DNA from: CAYRSS01 sp964426945
GTDB lineage: Bacteria; Planctomycetota; Phycisphaerae; UBA1845
DNA length: 64,000 nucleotides
Direction: 5' to 3'
Assembly (NCBI GenBank): GCA_964426945.1
Contig: CAYRSS010000013.1
Span: 1 to 64,000 of the forward strand
The notes beneath the pieces are model-generated. The model worked only from the letters and a program-made list of their open reading frames with translations. It searched no databases and was not told where the DNA came from. Shown piece by piece: positions 7,512-15,794 of the stretch (position 1 is the stretch's first letter; every line of letters starts with the position of its first letter). A program made the position numbers and the translations under genes.

Positions 7512-8569
7512 CCGACGTATCGGGCGTAGATCGTCCGGGCTCGGTCGACGCTGTTCGTGCCCTTGATGATGGCCCTCCCGTCGGCAAATAACGTCAGCTC
7601 GCAGCCGTCCACTTCGCACCGCAGCAGGTATGGATTCAGCGTGACGTGCCCCTGCGCGGCCACTGCGCTGAGGCGGCGGGCGATCATCGCCAGATCCACG
7701 GGCGCACCGCCTCGCCCGATCTGCACGGCGTTGCGGCCGCAGAGCGACTGCGCGGCTCCGGCCAACCGGCCCGAGAGGTAATCAAACTGCCCCTGTTGAC
7801 AGCACGGGCACGAGCCCTCATCGCGGGCCGATTGCACCTGCAACACCATTACGCGCCCCGTCCACACGTCGATGCTGAGCAGTCCGCGGATCGCCTCGCC
7901 GCGCCGTCCGGCGAGCAGCTTCATCGCTTCAGACGCCTGGAAGCTGGCGACGATGTTCACCGCTGGCCCGATTACGCCGGCCGTGTCGCACGTCGGGTTC
8001 ATCTCCGGCGGCGGGGCGGACTCGAAAACGCATCGGAGGCACGGCGTCTCGCCGGGCAACACGGTCATGCACAGCCCCGTCGCGCCGATCACCGCGCCGT
8101 AAACCCAAGGGCGGCCGGTGCGCACCGCAAGGTCGTTGATGAGAAATCGTGTCTCGAAGTTGTCGGTTCCGTCGAGAACAAGATCAACGTCGGCGGTCAG
8201 GTTTTCGATGTTGGTGTGATCGACGTGGGTGACGATCGGCTCGACTTGGACGCGGCTGTTGATCCGGGCGAGCTTCGCGGCGGCGGCGTGTGCCTTGGGC
8301 AGGTTCCCGGCGATGTCCTGCTCGTCGAAGAGCACCTGACGCTGGAGGTTGTCCAGTTCGATGTAGTCCCGATCGCAGACCCGCACGAAGCCGACGCCGG
8401 CACGGACCAAGGTGTTGGCCAGGACCGTGCCGAGGGCGCCACAGCCGATCAGCGCAACGCGCGAACCGGCCATCCGTCGCTGGCCATCCTCTCCGATGCC
8501 CTCGAAGAGCATCTGGCGGGAGTAGCGCGCCAGTTCCGGCGGCATCGAACTGGAGGGGGGCGGCTTCAT
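7505..8569 (-). CDS. ThiF/MoeB/HesA-family E1-like adenylyltransferase
   Basis: 354 residues. E1-like enzymes adenylate the C-terminal Gly-Gly of ubiquitin-like sulfur carriers for later thiocarboxylation. Visible features: the nucleotide-binding GCGALG loop (about 42-47), 'CDRDYIELDNLQRQ', the conserved cysteine in 'NPTCDTAGVIGP', and two zinc-binding CxxC pairs (PCLRC and SCPCC). The C-terminal ~90 residues form a small extra domain without the rhodanese fold seen in some MoeB/MOCS3 proteins. No ThiS/MoaD-like carrier gene is next to it. It is probably co-transcribed with the downstream JAMM and cysteine synthase genes, although a small opposite-strand ORF sits in the 181-base gap. Confidence 0.9.
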   Translation of the reverse strand: MKPPPSSSMPPELARYSRQMLFEGIGEDGQRRMAGSRVALIGCGALGTVLANTLVRAGVGFVRVCDRDYIELDNLQRQVLFDEQDIAGNLPKAHAAAAKLARINSRVQVEPIVTHVDHTNIENLTADVDLVLDGTDNFETRFLINDLAVRTGRPWVYGAVIGATGLCMTVLPGETPCLRCVFESAPPPEMNPTCDTAGVIGPAVNIVASFQASEAMKLLAGRRGEAIRGLLSIDVWTGRVMVLQVQSARDEGSCPCCQQGQFDYLSGRLAGAAQSLCGRNAVQIGRGGAPVDLAMIARRLSAVAAQGHVTLNPYLLRCEVDGCELTLFADGRAIIKGTNSVDRARTIYARYVGA

Positions 8570-8658
8570 AGTGGCGAGGTCCGGGTCGCGGCTCGGTGTA
8601 CACGGTCAGTGTACCCGGCCGCCACGACGGGGTCATGGGTCGCTTGAGTCGGGTCTGC

Positions 8659-9342
8659 TCACACGCCTCGCGGGCCGTCGTCGTCGGCGAGCGAGGCCAG
8701 GAAACCCGAGGGCGGCGGTTCGGCCGCCTCACCGGCCGGAGGATCGTGCTTCGCTGCAGGCGGCTCCTGCCGGGCAGCGGGCTGCGACGTCGGGGGAGCG
8801 GTTGCAGGAGCCACCGGCGGCGCATCGACCGGCTTTCGCGGTCGGCTGGCCAGCGACTCTGCCGGGGTGTGCGGCGGTGGATCAACCGGTTGCGATAGGG
8901 TGTCGGCCCCGGCTGCCGTCGCCGCCTGCAACTCACGCGACAGCAGCCGCCAATCGCGCCCGTTGCGGAACCCCTCGACCAGGAAGAGGCCGCCGAAGAG
9001 GAAGTAGAGCATGTTGTTGAGCGTCACGGCACCCCAGCCGGAAGCCATCAGCGCGCTGGCCACGATCATCACCGCTCCCACGAGCGACGATACCACGGCG
9101 TCGACGATCAGCACGGGCAGGGCGCCACTACGGGAGAGGAGGGCGACGGCCGCAAAGAGGAGGCCGCCGATGCGGAGGTTCCAGGTGGAGAGGGCGTCGC
9201 CGAACGTGCCGATGTCGGTCACGCGGGGCAGGGCGAAGCCGTAGAAACCGAACACCAGCAGGCAGGCGGCCGCCAGTCCGGCGGAGTAGGTGTTGCCCTG
9301 CACGCGGGCGGCGATGAGCCGGTCCAGGTGATCGGTCTGCAT
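8659..9342 (-). CDS. Small integral membrane protein with proline/alanine-rich tail
   Basis: 227 residues, no recognised family. Four hydrophobic segments occupy about residues 18-135 (for example AGLAAACLLVFGFYGF, GGLLFAAVALLS, VSSLVGAVMIVASALM and MLYFLFGGLFLVEGF). The last ~80 residues are a disordered Pro/Ala-rich cytoplasmic or periplasmic tail. It probably has four membrane helices and may be anchored as part of a complex. The universal stress protein gene lies 68 bases upstream on the same strand, so the two may share a transcript. Confidence 0.7.
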   Translation of the reverse strand: MQTDHLDRLIAARVQGNTYSAGLAAACLLVFGFYGFALPRVTDIGTFGDALSTWNLRIGGLLFAAVALLSRSGALPVLIVDAVVSSLVGAVMIVASALMASGWGAVTLNNMLYFLFGGLFLVEGFRNGRDWRLLSRELQAATAAGADTLSQPVDPPPHTPAESLASRPRKPVDAPPVAPATAPPTSQPAARQEPPAAKHDPPAGEAAEPPPSGFLASLADDDGPRGV

Positions 9343-9410
9343 GGCTGGTCCGCCCGTGGAGAAGGAGCTGCCGAGGCCGCCGGCCGGATCCGGCGTGCCG
9401 GGCTGAGTCG

Positions 9411-9884
9411 TTACGGCATGACGAAAGTGTGTCCGCCGTGCCGCACGGTGAGCACCGCACAGGGCGACTTGCGCACGACTTTCTCCGTCGTGCTGCCGAG
9501 CAGGACGTGGGCCAGTGCGCCGCGCCCATGGGTGCCCATGACGGTGAGGTCGATCTTCTGGTCGCGGGCGTACTTGATGATCTCAGCGAAGGGGCGGCCC
9601 ATCACCACGCTGGACACGACGGGCTTCTTGAGGTCGGCGAACTGCTGGCGGAGAAACTTCTGCATCCGCGTCTTGCCGAGGTCAATCAACTCCTCGACCG
9701 GCGGGCCGACGGGGATACTCTCCGGACCCATCGAGCTCCAGTACTGGTAGGCCTCGTCGATGACGTGGATACAGTGCAACTCGGCGTCGAAGACGCGGGC
9801 CATTTCCGCGGCCATCGAGGCGGCGTCCATGGCTACATCCGAAAAGTCGGTGGGGAACAGGATTCGGCTGATTTTAACGGCCAT
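9411..9884 (-). CDS. Universal stress protein (UspA family)
   Basis: 157 residues, a single Usp domain. The ATP-binding signature G-2x-G-9x-G-S/T is present near the C-terminus: 'GTHGRGALAHVLLGSTTEKV', then a hydrophobic end strand (CAVLTVRHG). The N-terminus 'ISRILFPTDFSDVA' holds the conserved Asp that contacts nucleotide. Usp proteins accumulate under starvation or stress. The gene has one of the clearest promoters in the window (9921-9949), with a perfect dyad over the -10 box, a ~30-base leader and a GGGAGGA ribosome binding site. Confidence 0.94.
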   Translation of the reverse strand: MAVKISRILFPTDFSDVAMDAASMAAEMARVFDAELHCIHVIDEAYQYWSSMGPESIPVGPPVEELIDLGKTRMQKFLRQQFADLKKPVVSSVVMGRPFAEIIKYARDQKIDLTVMGTHGRGALAHVLLGSTTEKVVRKSPCAVLTVRHGGHTFVMP

Positions 9885-9912
9885 GAGATGTCCTCCCGGC
9901 AGCGACTGCCCG

Positions 9913-9930
9913 CCAATAGAATCCTATTGG
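9913..9930. promoter_or_regulatory. Operator-like dyad over the uspA -10 box
   Basis: CCAATAG (9913-9919) and CTATTGG (9924-9930) are a perfect 7-bp inverted repeat around AATC. The dyad covers the minus-strand -10 hexamer of the stress protein promoter, where a bound repressor would block polymerase. Confidence 0.4.
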
Positions 9931-9949
9931 TGCCCCGCTCGCGGGTCAA
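9921..9949 (-). promoter_or_regulatory. uspA promoter
   Basis: On the minus strand TTGACC (9949-9944), 17 bp and TAGGAT (9926-9921) predict a start near 9914, ~30 bases before the ATG at 9884. Confidence 0.65.
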
Positions 9950-10014
9950 ACCGCGACAGGTGGTGGGCGCAGGCTGCGCCAACGGGCGATCTCGCCACGG
10001 CGGGCCGCGTCCGG

Positions 10015-10020
10015 TACAAT
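10015..10020 (+). promoter_or_regulatory. Possible -10 box for lipA
   Basis: TACAAT lies ~42 bases before the GTG start. I see no good -35 hexamer at 16-18 bp, so this is weak on its own. Confidence 0.35.
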
Positions 10021-10061
10021 GCGAACGTCGGCGGGAGTACCGCCCTGCGAGGTCGCTGACC

Positions 10062-10976
10062 GTGCAACTGACGATCCTGGAACCAGCAAGGTCCGAGCCA
10101 CCCGGCCGGCGGCTGCCTGCGTGGCTGAAGCGCCCGCTCCCGTCGGGCGATTTCACTCACACGCGGAATGTCGTCGCGGCCAGCGGCGTCGCGACGGTGT
10201 GCCAGGAGGCCCGCTGCCCGAACCTGTCCGAGTGCTGGTCCAAGCGGCACGCGACTTTCATGATCCTGGGCGACAAGTGCACGCGGCGGTGTCACTACTG
10301 TGCGGTGGCGACAGCACGGCCCGATCCACCCGCGGCCGATGAACCGGCCCGCCTGGCCGAGGCCGTCGAGCAGCTGGCCCTGCGTCACGTCGTCCTGACC
10401 GCAGTCGCCCGCGACGACCTGAAGGACGAGGGGGCCGGTCACTTCGCCGCCTGCGTCCGGGCGATCCATGACCGCTGCCCGACGACGACGATCGAGGTCC
10501 TTCCGGCGGATTTTCACGCCCGGCGCGAGTGCATCGAGACGCTGTGCGCCGCCGGACCGGAGCTTTACAACCACAACCTGGAGATGGTGGAACGTCTGAC
10601 GCCCCGGATCCGGCCGCAGGGCAAGTACCGGCGATCGCTCGATGTGCTGCGGATCGTAAAGGAGATCGCGCCGCGGATGATCACCAAGAGCGGCGTCATG
10701 GTGGGGCTCGGCGAAACGACCGAGGAGCTTCAGGCCACGTTCCGCGACTTGCGCGAAGTCGGCTGTGACGTGCTGACCATCGGTCAGTACCTGCAGCCGA
10801 CACTCGACGGCCACGCCCCGGTTGAGAAGTACTACACCCCGGCGGAGTTCGAGGACCTCGGCGCATTCGCCACCGCGCTGGGCTTTCTGAGCGTCGCCTC
10901 GGGGCCGTTCGTGCGGTCGAGCTACAACGCTTCGGAAGTATTCGACGAGAGCCGCCGCAGACTCGCGACGTCGTGA
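10062..10976 (+). CDS. lipA: Lipoyl synthase
   Basis: 304 residues from the GTG at 10062. That start is chosen because GAGGT lies 8 bases upstream and the protein then has normal LipA length. LipA inserts two sulfur atoms into octanoyl-protein domains of 2-oxoacid dehydrogenases and the glycine cleavage system. Both iron-sulfur sites are intact: the auxiliary cluster C-x4-C-x5-C ('CQEARCPNLSEC') and the radical-SAM CTRRCHYC. GVMVGLGE and the C-terminal RSSYNA motif are also present. A TACAAT box at 10015-10020 may be its -10 element. It is followed closely by tmk. Confidence 0.96.
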   Translation: MQLTILEPARSEPPGRRLPAWLKRPLPSGDFTHTRNVVAASGVATVCQEARCPNLSECWSKRHATFMILGDKCTRRCHYCAVATARPDPPAADEPARLAEAVEQLALRHVVLTAVARDDLKDEGAGHFAACVRAIHDRCPTTTIEVLPADFHARRECIETLCAAGPELYNHNLEMVERLTPRIRPQGKYRRSLDVLRIVKEIAPRMITKSGVMVGLGETTEELQATFRDLREVGCDVLTIGQYLQPTLDGHAPVEKYYTPAEFEDLGAFATALGFLSVASGPFVRSSYNASEVFDESRRRLATS

Positions 10977-10990
10977 CCGCGTCGCCCCGC

Positions 10991-11746
10991 ATGCACATGG
11001 CCGACACGGAGGTCGACACGGCGTCACGCATGGACATCCACACGCTAATTCCGAAGCTGGCCGGCCGGTTCGTCGTTCTCGACGGGGTGGACGGCTGCGG
11101 CAAGACGACGCAGCTGGCCTTGCTCGCGGAGCGCCTGTCCGGCGCCGGTGCGGACGTGGTGACCTGCCGCGATCCGGGTGGTACGGAGATCGGCGACCGC
11201 ATCCGCAGCGTGCTGCTGCACCACGACCTTTCCACGATGAACGTCAACTGCGAGGCGCTGCTGTTCATGGCCTCGCGCGCCCAACTTATGGGCGAGGTGA
11301 TCGTGCCGGCGCTGCGCGCGGGGCGCACCGTGCTGTGCTCGCGGTTCGTCAGCGCGACTTGCGCCTACCAGGGGGCGGCGGGCTACGACCCGCGGCGCGT
11401 GGTAGAGCTTGCCCGTTTCGCCATCGACACGCACTGGCCCGACCTCACAATCGTGCTCGATGTTGACGTGCAGGAGGGGTTTGAGCGGATCGGGCGCAAG
11501 CCTCACCACGCGGGCAAGCACCGCCGCCGTTTCGCCGGTCAGACCACCCTTTTTGCCGGCCAGGAGACCGAGGGGACGACCGACGCCATGGAGGCCCGAC
11601 CCATCGAGTTCCACCGCGAGGTCCGGCGGATGTTCGTTGAACTCGCGTCCTACTACCCGGCGCCCGTCGAGATGATCGACGGCCGCGACGAGGTGGAAAC
11701 CGTTCACCAGCGAATCCTCGGCAGTCTCACCCGTGTCCTTGCTTGA
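10991..11746 (+). CDS. tmk: Thymidylate kinase
   Basis: Phosphorylates dTMP to dTDP. Walker A is 'LDGVDGCGKTTQ', the DP(G)GT segment is CRDPGGTEIG, and the conserved arginine is in 'SRFVSATCAYQG'. The start is uncertain. A GTG at 10973 overlaps the lipA stop, ATGs lie at 10991 and 10997, and an ATG at 11030 leaves only ~11 residues before the kinase fold. From 10991 the protein is 251 residues, longer than the usual ~210. The excess is partly a Lys/Arg/His-rich insert in the LID region (about residues 160-200), where the usual DRIE motif is not obvious. tmk-holB is a common bacterial pair, and here holB starts inside the end of tmk. Confidence 0.9.
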   Translation: MHMADTEVDTASRMDIHTLIPKLAGRFVVLDGVDGCGKTTQLALLAERLSGAGADVVTCRDPGGTEIGDRIRSVLLHHDLSTMNVNCEALLFMASRAQLMGEVIVPALRAGRTVLCSRFVSATCAYQGAAGYDPRRVVELARFAIDTHWPDLTIVLDVDVQEGFERIGRKPHHAGKHRRRFAGQTTLFAGQETEGTTDAMEARPIEFHREVRRMFVELASYYPAPVEMIDGRDEVETVHQRILGSLTRVLA

Positions 11747-12947
11747 CGTCCGCCACCAGGTCCACGCCCAATCGGTGTTGCAGCGGGCGCTCGCCCGCGA
11801 CCGGCTGCCGCACGCATATCTGTTTCACGGCCCGGACGGTGTCGGCAAAGAGACGCTCGCGCTGGGACTGGCCCAGCGGCTGCTGTGCGCGAAGCCGCGA
11901 CCGGCTGACCTGACGGAGGCCGAAGCCGCGGTGATCGGTCCCGCGGGAATGTCGGTCGGCTGCGGTACTTGCCACGACTGCCACACGATCGCCATCGACA
12001 ACCATCCTGACGTCCACGTCATCCATCGCCACCGCCACCGCGAGCACCCCGATTCAGATGTCCGCAAGCGCAGCGGGCTGGAGATTGCGGTCGAGGTCAT
12101 CCGGCACTTTCTGATCGAGAAGGCCGCGCTGAGCTCCATCCAGGGCCGGGGCAAGGTGTTCATCGTGCGCGAGGCGGATCGGATTTCGTCGTCCGCCCAG
12201 AACGCCATGCTCAAGACGCTGGAGGAGCCGCCGCTGGGCACCTACATCATCCTGCTGGCGTCCTCGGCCGAGCGGCTGCTGCCGACCACGCGGTCGCGGT
12301 GCCAGCTCGTCCGGCTGGACGCGCTGCCGACCTCGTTCGTCGAGGAGAAGCTCGCGGAGTTGGCCCCGGACCTGGCGCCAGAACTGATCCGCTGGTATGC
12401 GCGCCTGAGCGACGGCAGCATCGGCCTGGCGATGGAGCGTGTGCGGGAGGAACTTCACCAGGTCAACCAGACGATCGTCGCGTCCTGTGCCACGCTCTTT
12501 GACACTCGCCGGCCGCCCGAGTCGAAGGGGTGGATCGACCTCGCCGGCGACCTGGGAAATCACTACCGCGAGCGGGATGCCGGGATCTCGGATACGGAGG
12601 CGACCCGTCAGGCGCTCAAGACGCTGCTCAAGCTCGCGGCGACCTGGTTCGCGGACTTCCTCCGGGTGGCCACGGGGCACGAAGATTCGGTGGTCAACCA
12701 GGCGCTGACGACAGGCCACCGTGAGCGGCTGGCCCGCATGGGGCTCGCATCCGGGGCGCTGGACACGCACCGCACCGAGGTGGAGGCGATGGCCGAATGC
12801 GTGAGGGCGTGTGCAGACGCCGAGCGAAAGCTCGATCAGAACGTCAACACCCAGCTGGTCATCGATGCCCTGCTGATCGCGCTGGCCCGGTCTGCCGTGG
12901 CTTGTGGACCGGCGGGGTCGCGGCGGGCGGCAGGCGCGACCGGCTGA
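11733..12947 (+). CDS. holB: DNA polymerase III delta' subunit
   Basis: 404 residues starting at a GTG that overlaps the end of tmk. Delta' is part of the clamp loader that places the beta sliding clamp on DNA. AAA+ features: Walker A-like GPDGVGKE (about residues 32-39), the zinc-binding cysteines 'CGTCHDCH' (about 76-83), 'QNAMLKTLEEPP' and the SRC arginine-finger motif in 'TTRSRCQ'. An insert with His/Arg repeats ('HVIHRHRHREH') sits near residue 100. The C-terminal collar domain is longer than in E. coli (334 residues). Confidence 0.92.
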   Translation: MSLLDVRHQVHAQSVLQRALARDRLPHAYLFHGPDGVGKETLALGLAQRLLCAKPRPADLTEAEAAVIGPAGMSVGCGTCHDCHTIAIDNHPDVHVIHRHRHREHPDSDVRKRSGLEIAVEVIRHFLIEKAALSSIQGRGKVFIVREADRISSSAQNAMLKTLEEPPLGTYIILLASSAERLLPTTRSRCQLVRLDALPTSFVEEKLAELAPDLAPELIRWYARLSDGSIGLAMERVREELHQVNQTIVASCATLFDTRRPPESKGWIDLAGDLGNHYRERDAGISDTEATRQALKTLLKLAATWFADFLRVATGHEDSVVNQALTTGHRERLARMGLASGALDTHRTEVEAMAECVRACADAERKLDQNVNTQLVIDALLIALARSAVACGPAGSRRAAGATG

Positions 12948-12989
12948 CGCCCGGCCCTGTCGGCTTGGACGAACCTCCCTCCTGACCCT

Positions 12990-12995
12990 TACAAT
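12990..12995 (+). promoter_or_regulatory. -10 box abutting the ubiE start
   Basis: TACAAT ends 6 bases before the ATG at 13002, so transcription would begin at or beside the start codon. A TTGGAC lies 19 bp upstream, a long spacer. This points to a leaderless message. Confidence 0.4.
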
Positions 12996-13001
12996 CCCGG
13001 C

Positions 13002-13856
13002 ATGGTTCCCCCGCCGACCGGTAGGCCAGCCGCCAGCGAGCGTTCCCCTGCGCCGGCCCCGCGCCGTGCCGGGGCAGTCGACGCGCCTCATCCGCCGGAG
13101 GTCGCCGCCGCCGAACCCGCCTGGACCGGCGAGCTGCTTCGTGCGCCCCACGACGTACCCGACAAGGCCGACCGCGTGCGGACGATGTTCGACGCGATCG
13201 CCCCCACCTACGAATTGATCAACCGGATCTTTTCCGGGGGGCGCGACGCGACTTGGCGTCGCCGGGCGGTGCGGCTGGCCGAGGTCCGGCCGGACGATGA
13301 CGTGCTTGACGTGGCGTGCGGCACGGGCGATCTGGCCCGTGCCTTCGCCGGCGCGGGGCCGCGGCTGGTTGTCGGGGCCGACTTCTCGCACGAGATGCTG
13401 GCGCACGCCGTTCGACACGGCGGCGGGGCGGGTGACACACCCCTATCGTGGTGCGAGGCGGACGCGTTGGATCTGCCGTTCGCGGATGGCAGCTTCTCCG
13501 TAGTCTCCTGCGCGTTCGGGGTGCGGAATTTCTCCGACCTGCCGCGAGGTTTGCGCGAGATGCACCGGGTGCTGCGGGCGGGGGGGCGGGCGGTCATCCT
13601 CGAGTTCACCCGGCCGCGGAATCGGCTCGTGCGCGCGGGATATGAATGGTACTCCGGCCGGTTCATGCCGACTGTCGCGTCGTGGATCAGCCGTGACCGC
13701 ACCGGGGCCTATCACTACCTCCCCAATTCGATCGTCTCGTTTCTGGACGCCGCGCGGATGTGCGAGGCGCTGCGCGCCGCCGGATTTGACGAAGTCAGCG
13801 CGAAGCCACTGACTTTCGGTGTCGTGACCCTCTACCTCGCGAGGCGCGCGCGATGA
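13002..13856 (+). CDS. ubiE: Demethylmenaquinone / ubiquinone C-methyltransferase
   Basis: 284 residues. Class I SAM-dependent methyltransferase that C-methylates demethylmenaquinone. The UbiE/MenG family core begins near residue 45 with 'DKADRVRTMFDAIAPTYELIN'. SAM motif I is 'VLDVACGTGDLA', and later motifs are 'ALDLPFADGSF', 'GVRNFSDLPRGLREMHRVL' and 'YHYLPNSIVSF'. The ~45-residue Pro/Ala-rich N-terminal extension is unusual. The gene heads a group with ubiX- and ubiA-type genes, which points to quinone synthesis, most likely menaquinone. Confidence 0.93.
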   Translation: MVPPPTGRPAASERSPAPAPRRAGAVDAPHPPEVAAAEPAWTGELLRAPHDVPDKADRVRTMFDAIAPTYELINRIFSGGRDATWRRRAVRLAEVRPDDDVLDVACGTGDLARAFAGAGPRLVVGADFSHEMLAHAVRHGGGAGDTPLSWCEADALDLPFADGSFSVVSCAFGVRNFSDLPRGLREMHRVLRAGGRAVILEFTRPRNRLVRAGYEWYSGRFMPTVASWISRDRTGAYHYLPNSIVSFLDAARMCEALRAAGFDEVSAKPLTFGVVTLYLARRAR

Positions 13857-15790
13857 TGAGCGATCGCCCAGCCCAACCTGCGGCCGCGATCGGCGCCGTC
13901 GGAATCGATGCGACGCCCGACCCGTACGATGTGTGGTCGAAGTGGGGGGCGCGGTACCAATTCCGGGCGACGATGCTTCTGGGCGTAAACGTCATCCTCT
14001 TTTCCGGGCTGGCGTGTTTCGCGTTCTGGCTGCGGCGGGGCGTTCCGTTCGCATTCCTGACGCCGGGGTACTGGGACGAGTTGGCGAGCACGTTCAACTT
14101 CGCCAGCGGAGAGGTGACGCTTCGGGCCCTGCTGCTGACGCCGATCAGCATCCAGGATGTGCCCATGCAGATTCCGATTCTGGGGCTGCTGCTCTCGGCG
14201 CTGATCAGCATTCCGATCGTCGTGTCGATTCTCTACCGCTTCTGGGCGGCGGTTCCGTTCATCCTGATCGTCGCGTTTCTGGCGGTGATGCCGTGGCTGG
14301 CGATCACGCTGGCCTGCTCCTGTGTGCTCGCATCCGTGCGGCCGTTTCGGACGACGATCCCGTTCGTTTCCGCGCTCGTCGGGCTGATCCCGGCATCCAT
14401 CTACCTCGTGCTGGCCTCCAGCGGCCGGCCCACTGAGGAGATCATGGGCACGCTGCCGCCGATCGAGAGCATGAAGTTCGTCGCGCCGTGGGCGCTGGCG
14501 GTGGTGGCCGCGGCAGTGGTCTTCGCGGTGGTGCTGACGCTGGCGCGGGCGGTGAACTACAGGCCCGGCGCGGTGACGCCGCTCCTGGCGATCATGTTCT
14601 ACGCGCCGGTGGCCCTGTTCGAGTACCAGGTCGGGCGCGACGAGCTGTACTACCGGCTGATCGAGTCGCGCCACGCATTCTACTTCGCTGACCGGCCGAC
14701 GTATGAGGACCTGACGCGGGCCGTTGCCGCCGAGTATCGCAACCACCCGCCGCCGCGCCCGCCGCGCGAGCATATTCGCCAGGCCGTCGTCCGGCGATGG
14801 TCGTCCGAACTCATCAAGGATCCGGAACATCACCGGACCAGCCTTGCCGAATACCAGGACCTTGCCACGCGCTCCCTGAACCGGTTTCTCGCGCAGTACC
14901 CGGACAGTCGCTACGAGCGCAACGCGCTGTTCCTGCTGGCGGTGGCGGCCGACATGCGGTTCGACGCGGTCGAGTTTGCGCGGTCGCGGCTGAAGTGGGT
15001 GCGCTACTACTCGGACTTCCCGGCCCGCGAGTCCCAGGACGTCTGGCTGCGGCTGTCGGAGGGGGATCCGCTGTCAAAGATTGCCGCCATGGCGTTGCTG
15101 CGACGGGCGCAGTTCGAGGCCCGCGACGGCGAGGTCGAGCGCGCGGCCGACCGGCTGGATTCGCTGCTGCGCAGCTCGTCCACGCTGTCGGAGGCGGAGC
15201 GGCTCATGTCGGCGAACGTGGCGCCGCGGGGCATGTTCGACCGCCCTCCGCCTGAAGAGAGCCTGTCGATCTCGATGGAGGTGGTGCTCTTCGAAGCCGA
15301 GCGGCTCCGGGACCTGTTGCGCTGGAACGTCGACTCGGTCAACGGGGGGCGGCCGCTGGCCGGCTCGCCGTTTGAGAGCTCCGGAGTGCCGGAGGGGCTG
15401 CTCGATCTCGACCGACGGCAGCCTGACTATCCGACGCGTCTCGGCCGCCTGCGCGAGGCCTACCCCGGCTCCTTGATCGACGACAACATCGACCTCGAAC
15501 TGGCCAAGGCGCACGACAGCTCCCTGGGCGGGCGGATCGAACTTCTGCAGGAAGTGGTGCAGCGCTACGCCCCGCACGCCGAGGCTGCCCGACCGGAGCC
15601 GGGGCGGTACGATGCCGTGCCCGAGGCGCTGTTTCGCCTCGCCCTGGCCTACCGCGACGACCGGCGTCCGCGCGAGGCGCGCGTCGTATTCGAGCGGTTG
15701 CTTCGGGAGTACCCGGGCAGCCTCTGGGCGCGGCAGTCGCTGCACCACACCGGGGTGTATCTCGAGTCGGCCGTTGCCGGGGGGACATGA
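13853..15790 (+). CDS. Large membrane protein with C-terminal TPR-like outer-membrane-lipoprotein-type repeats
   Basis: 645 residues, not recognised as a named family. The N-terminal half holds about six hydrophobic helices (around residues 40-62, 105-125, 127-150, 155-185, 205-235 and 240-260). The C-terminal ~390 residues are soluble and helical, with TPR-like segments at about 340-400 ('SLNRFLAQYPDSRYERNALFLLAVAADM') and 590-640 ('ALFRLALAYRDDRRPREARVVFERLLREYPGS') of the YfiO/tetratricopeptide type. The start overlaps the ubiE stop (ATGATGA), and ubiX begins 5 bases after its stop. It is therefore translationally tied to the quinone genes, though nothing in the sequence shows an enzymatic role. 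Confidence 0.75.
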   Translation: MMSDRPAQPAAAIGAVGIDATPDPYDVWSKWGARYQFRATMLLGVNVILFSGLACFAFWLRRGVPFAFLTPGYWDELASTFNFASGEVTLRALLLTPISIQDVPMQIPILGLLLSALISIPIVVSILYRFWAAVPFILIVAFLAVMPWLAITLACSCVLASVRPFRTTIPFVSALVGLIPASIYLVLASSGRPTEEIMGTLPPIESMKFVAPWALAVVAAAVVFAVVLTLARAVNYRPGAVTPLLAIMFYAPVALFEYQVGRDELYYRLIESRHAFYFADRPTYEDLTRAVAAEYRNHPPPRPPREHIRQAVVRRWSSELIKDPEHHRTSLAEYQDLATRSLNRFLAQYPDSRYERNALFLLAVAADMRFDAVEFARSRLKWVRYYSDFPARESQDVWLRLSEGDPLSKIAAMALLRRAQFEARDGEVERAADRLDSLLRSSSTLSEAERLMSANVAPRGMFDRPPPEESLSISMEVVLFEAERLRDLLRWNVDSVNGGRPLAGSPFESSGVPEGLLDLDRRQPDYPTRLGRLREAYPGSLIDDNIDLELAKAHDSSLGGRIELLQEVVQRYAPHAEAARPEPGRYDAVPEALFRLALAYRDDRRPREARVVFERLLREYPGSLWARQSLHHTGVYLESAVAGGT

Positions 15791-15794
15791 TGCG

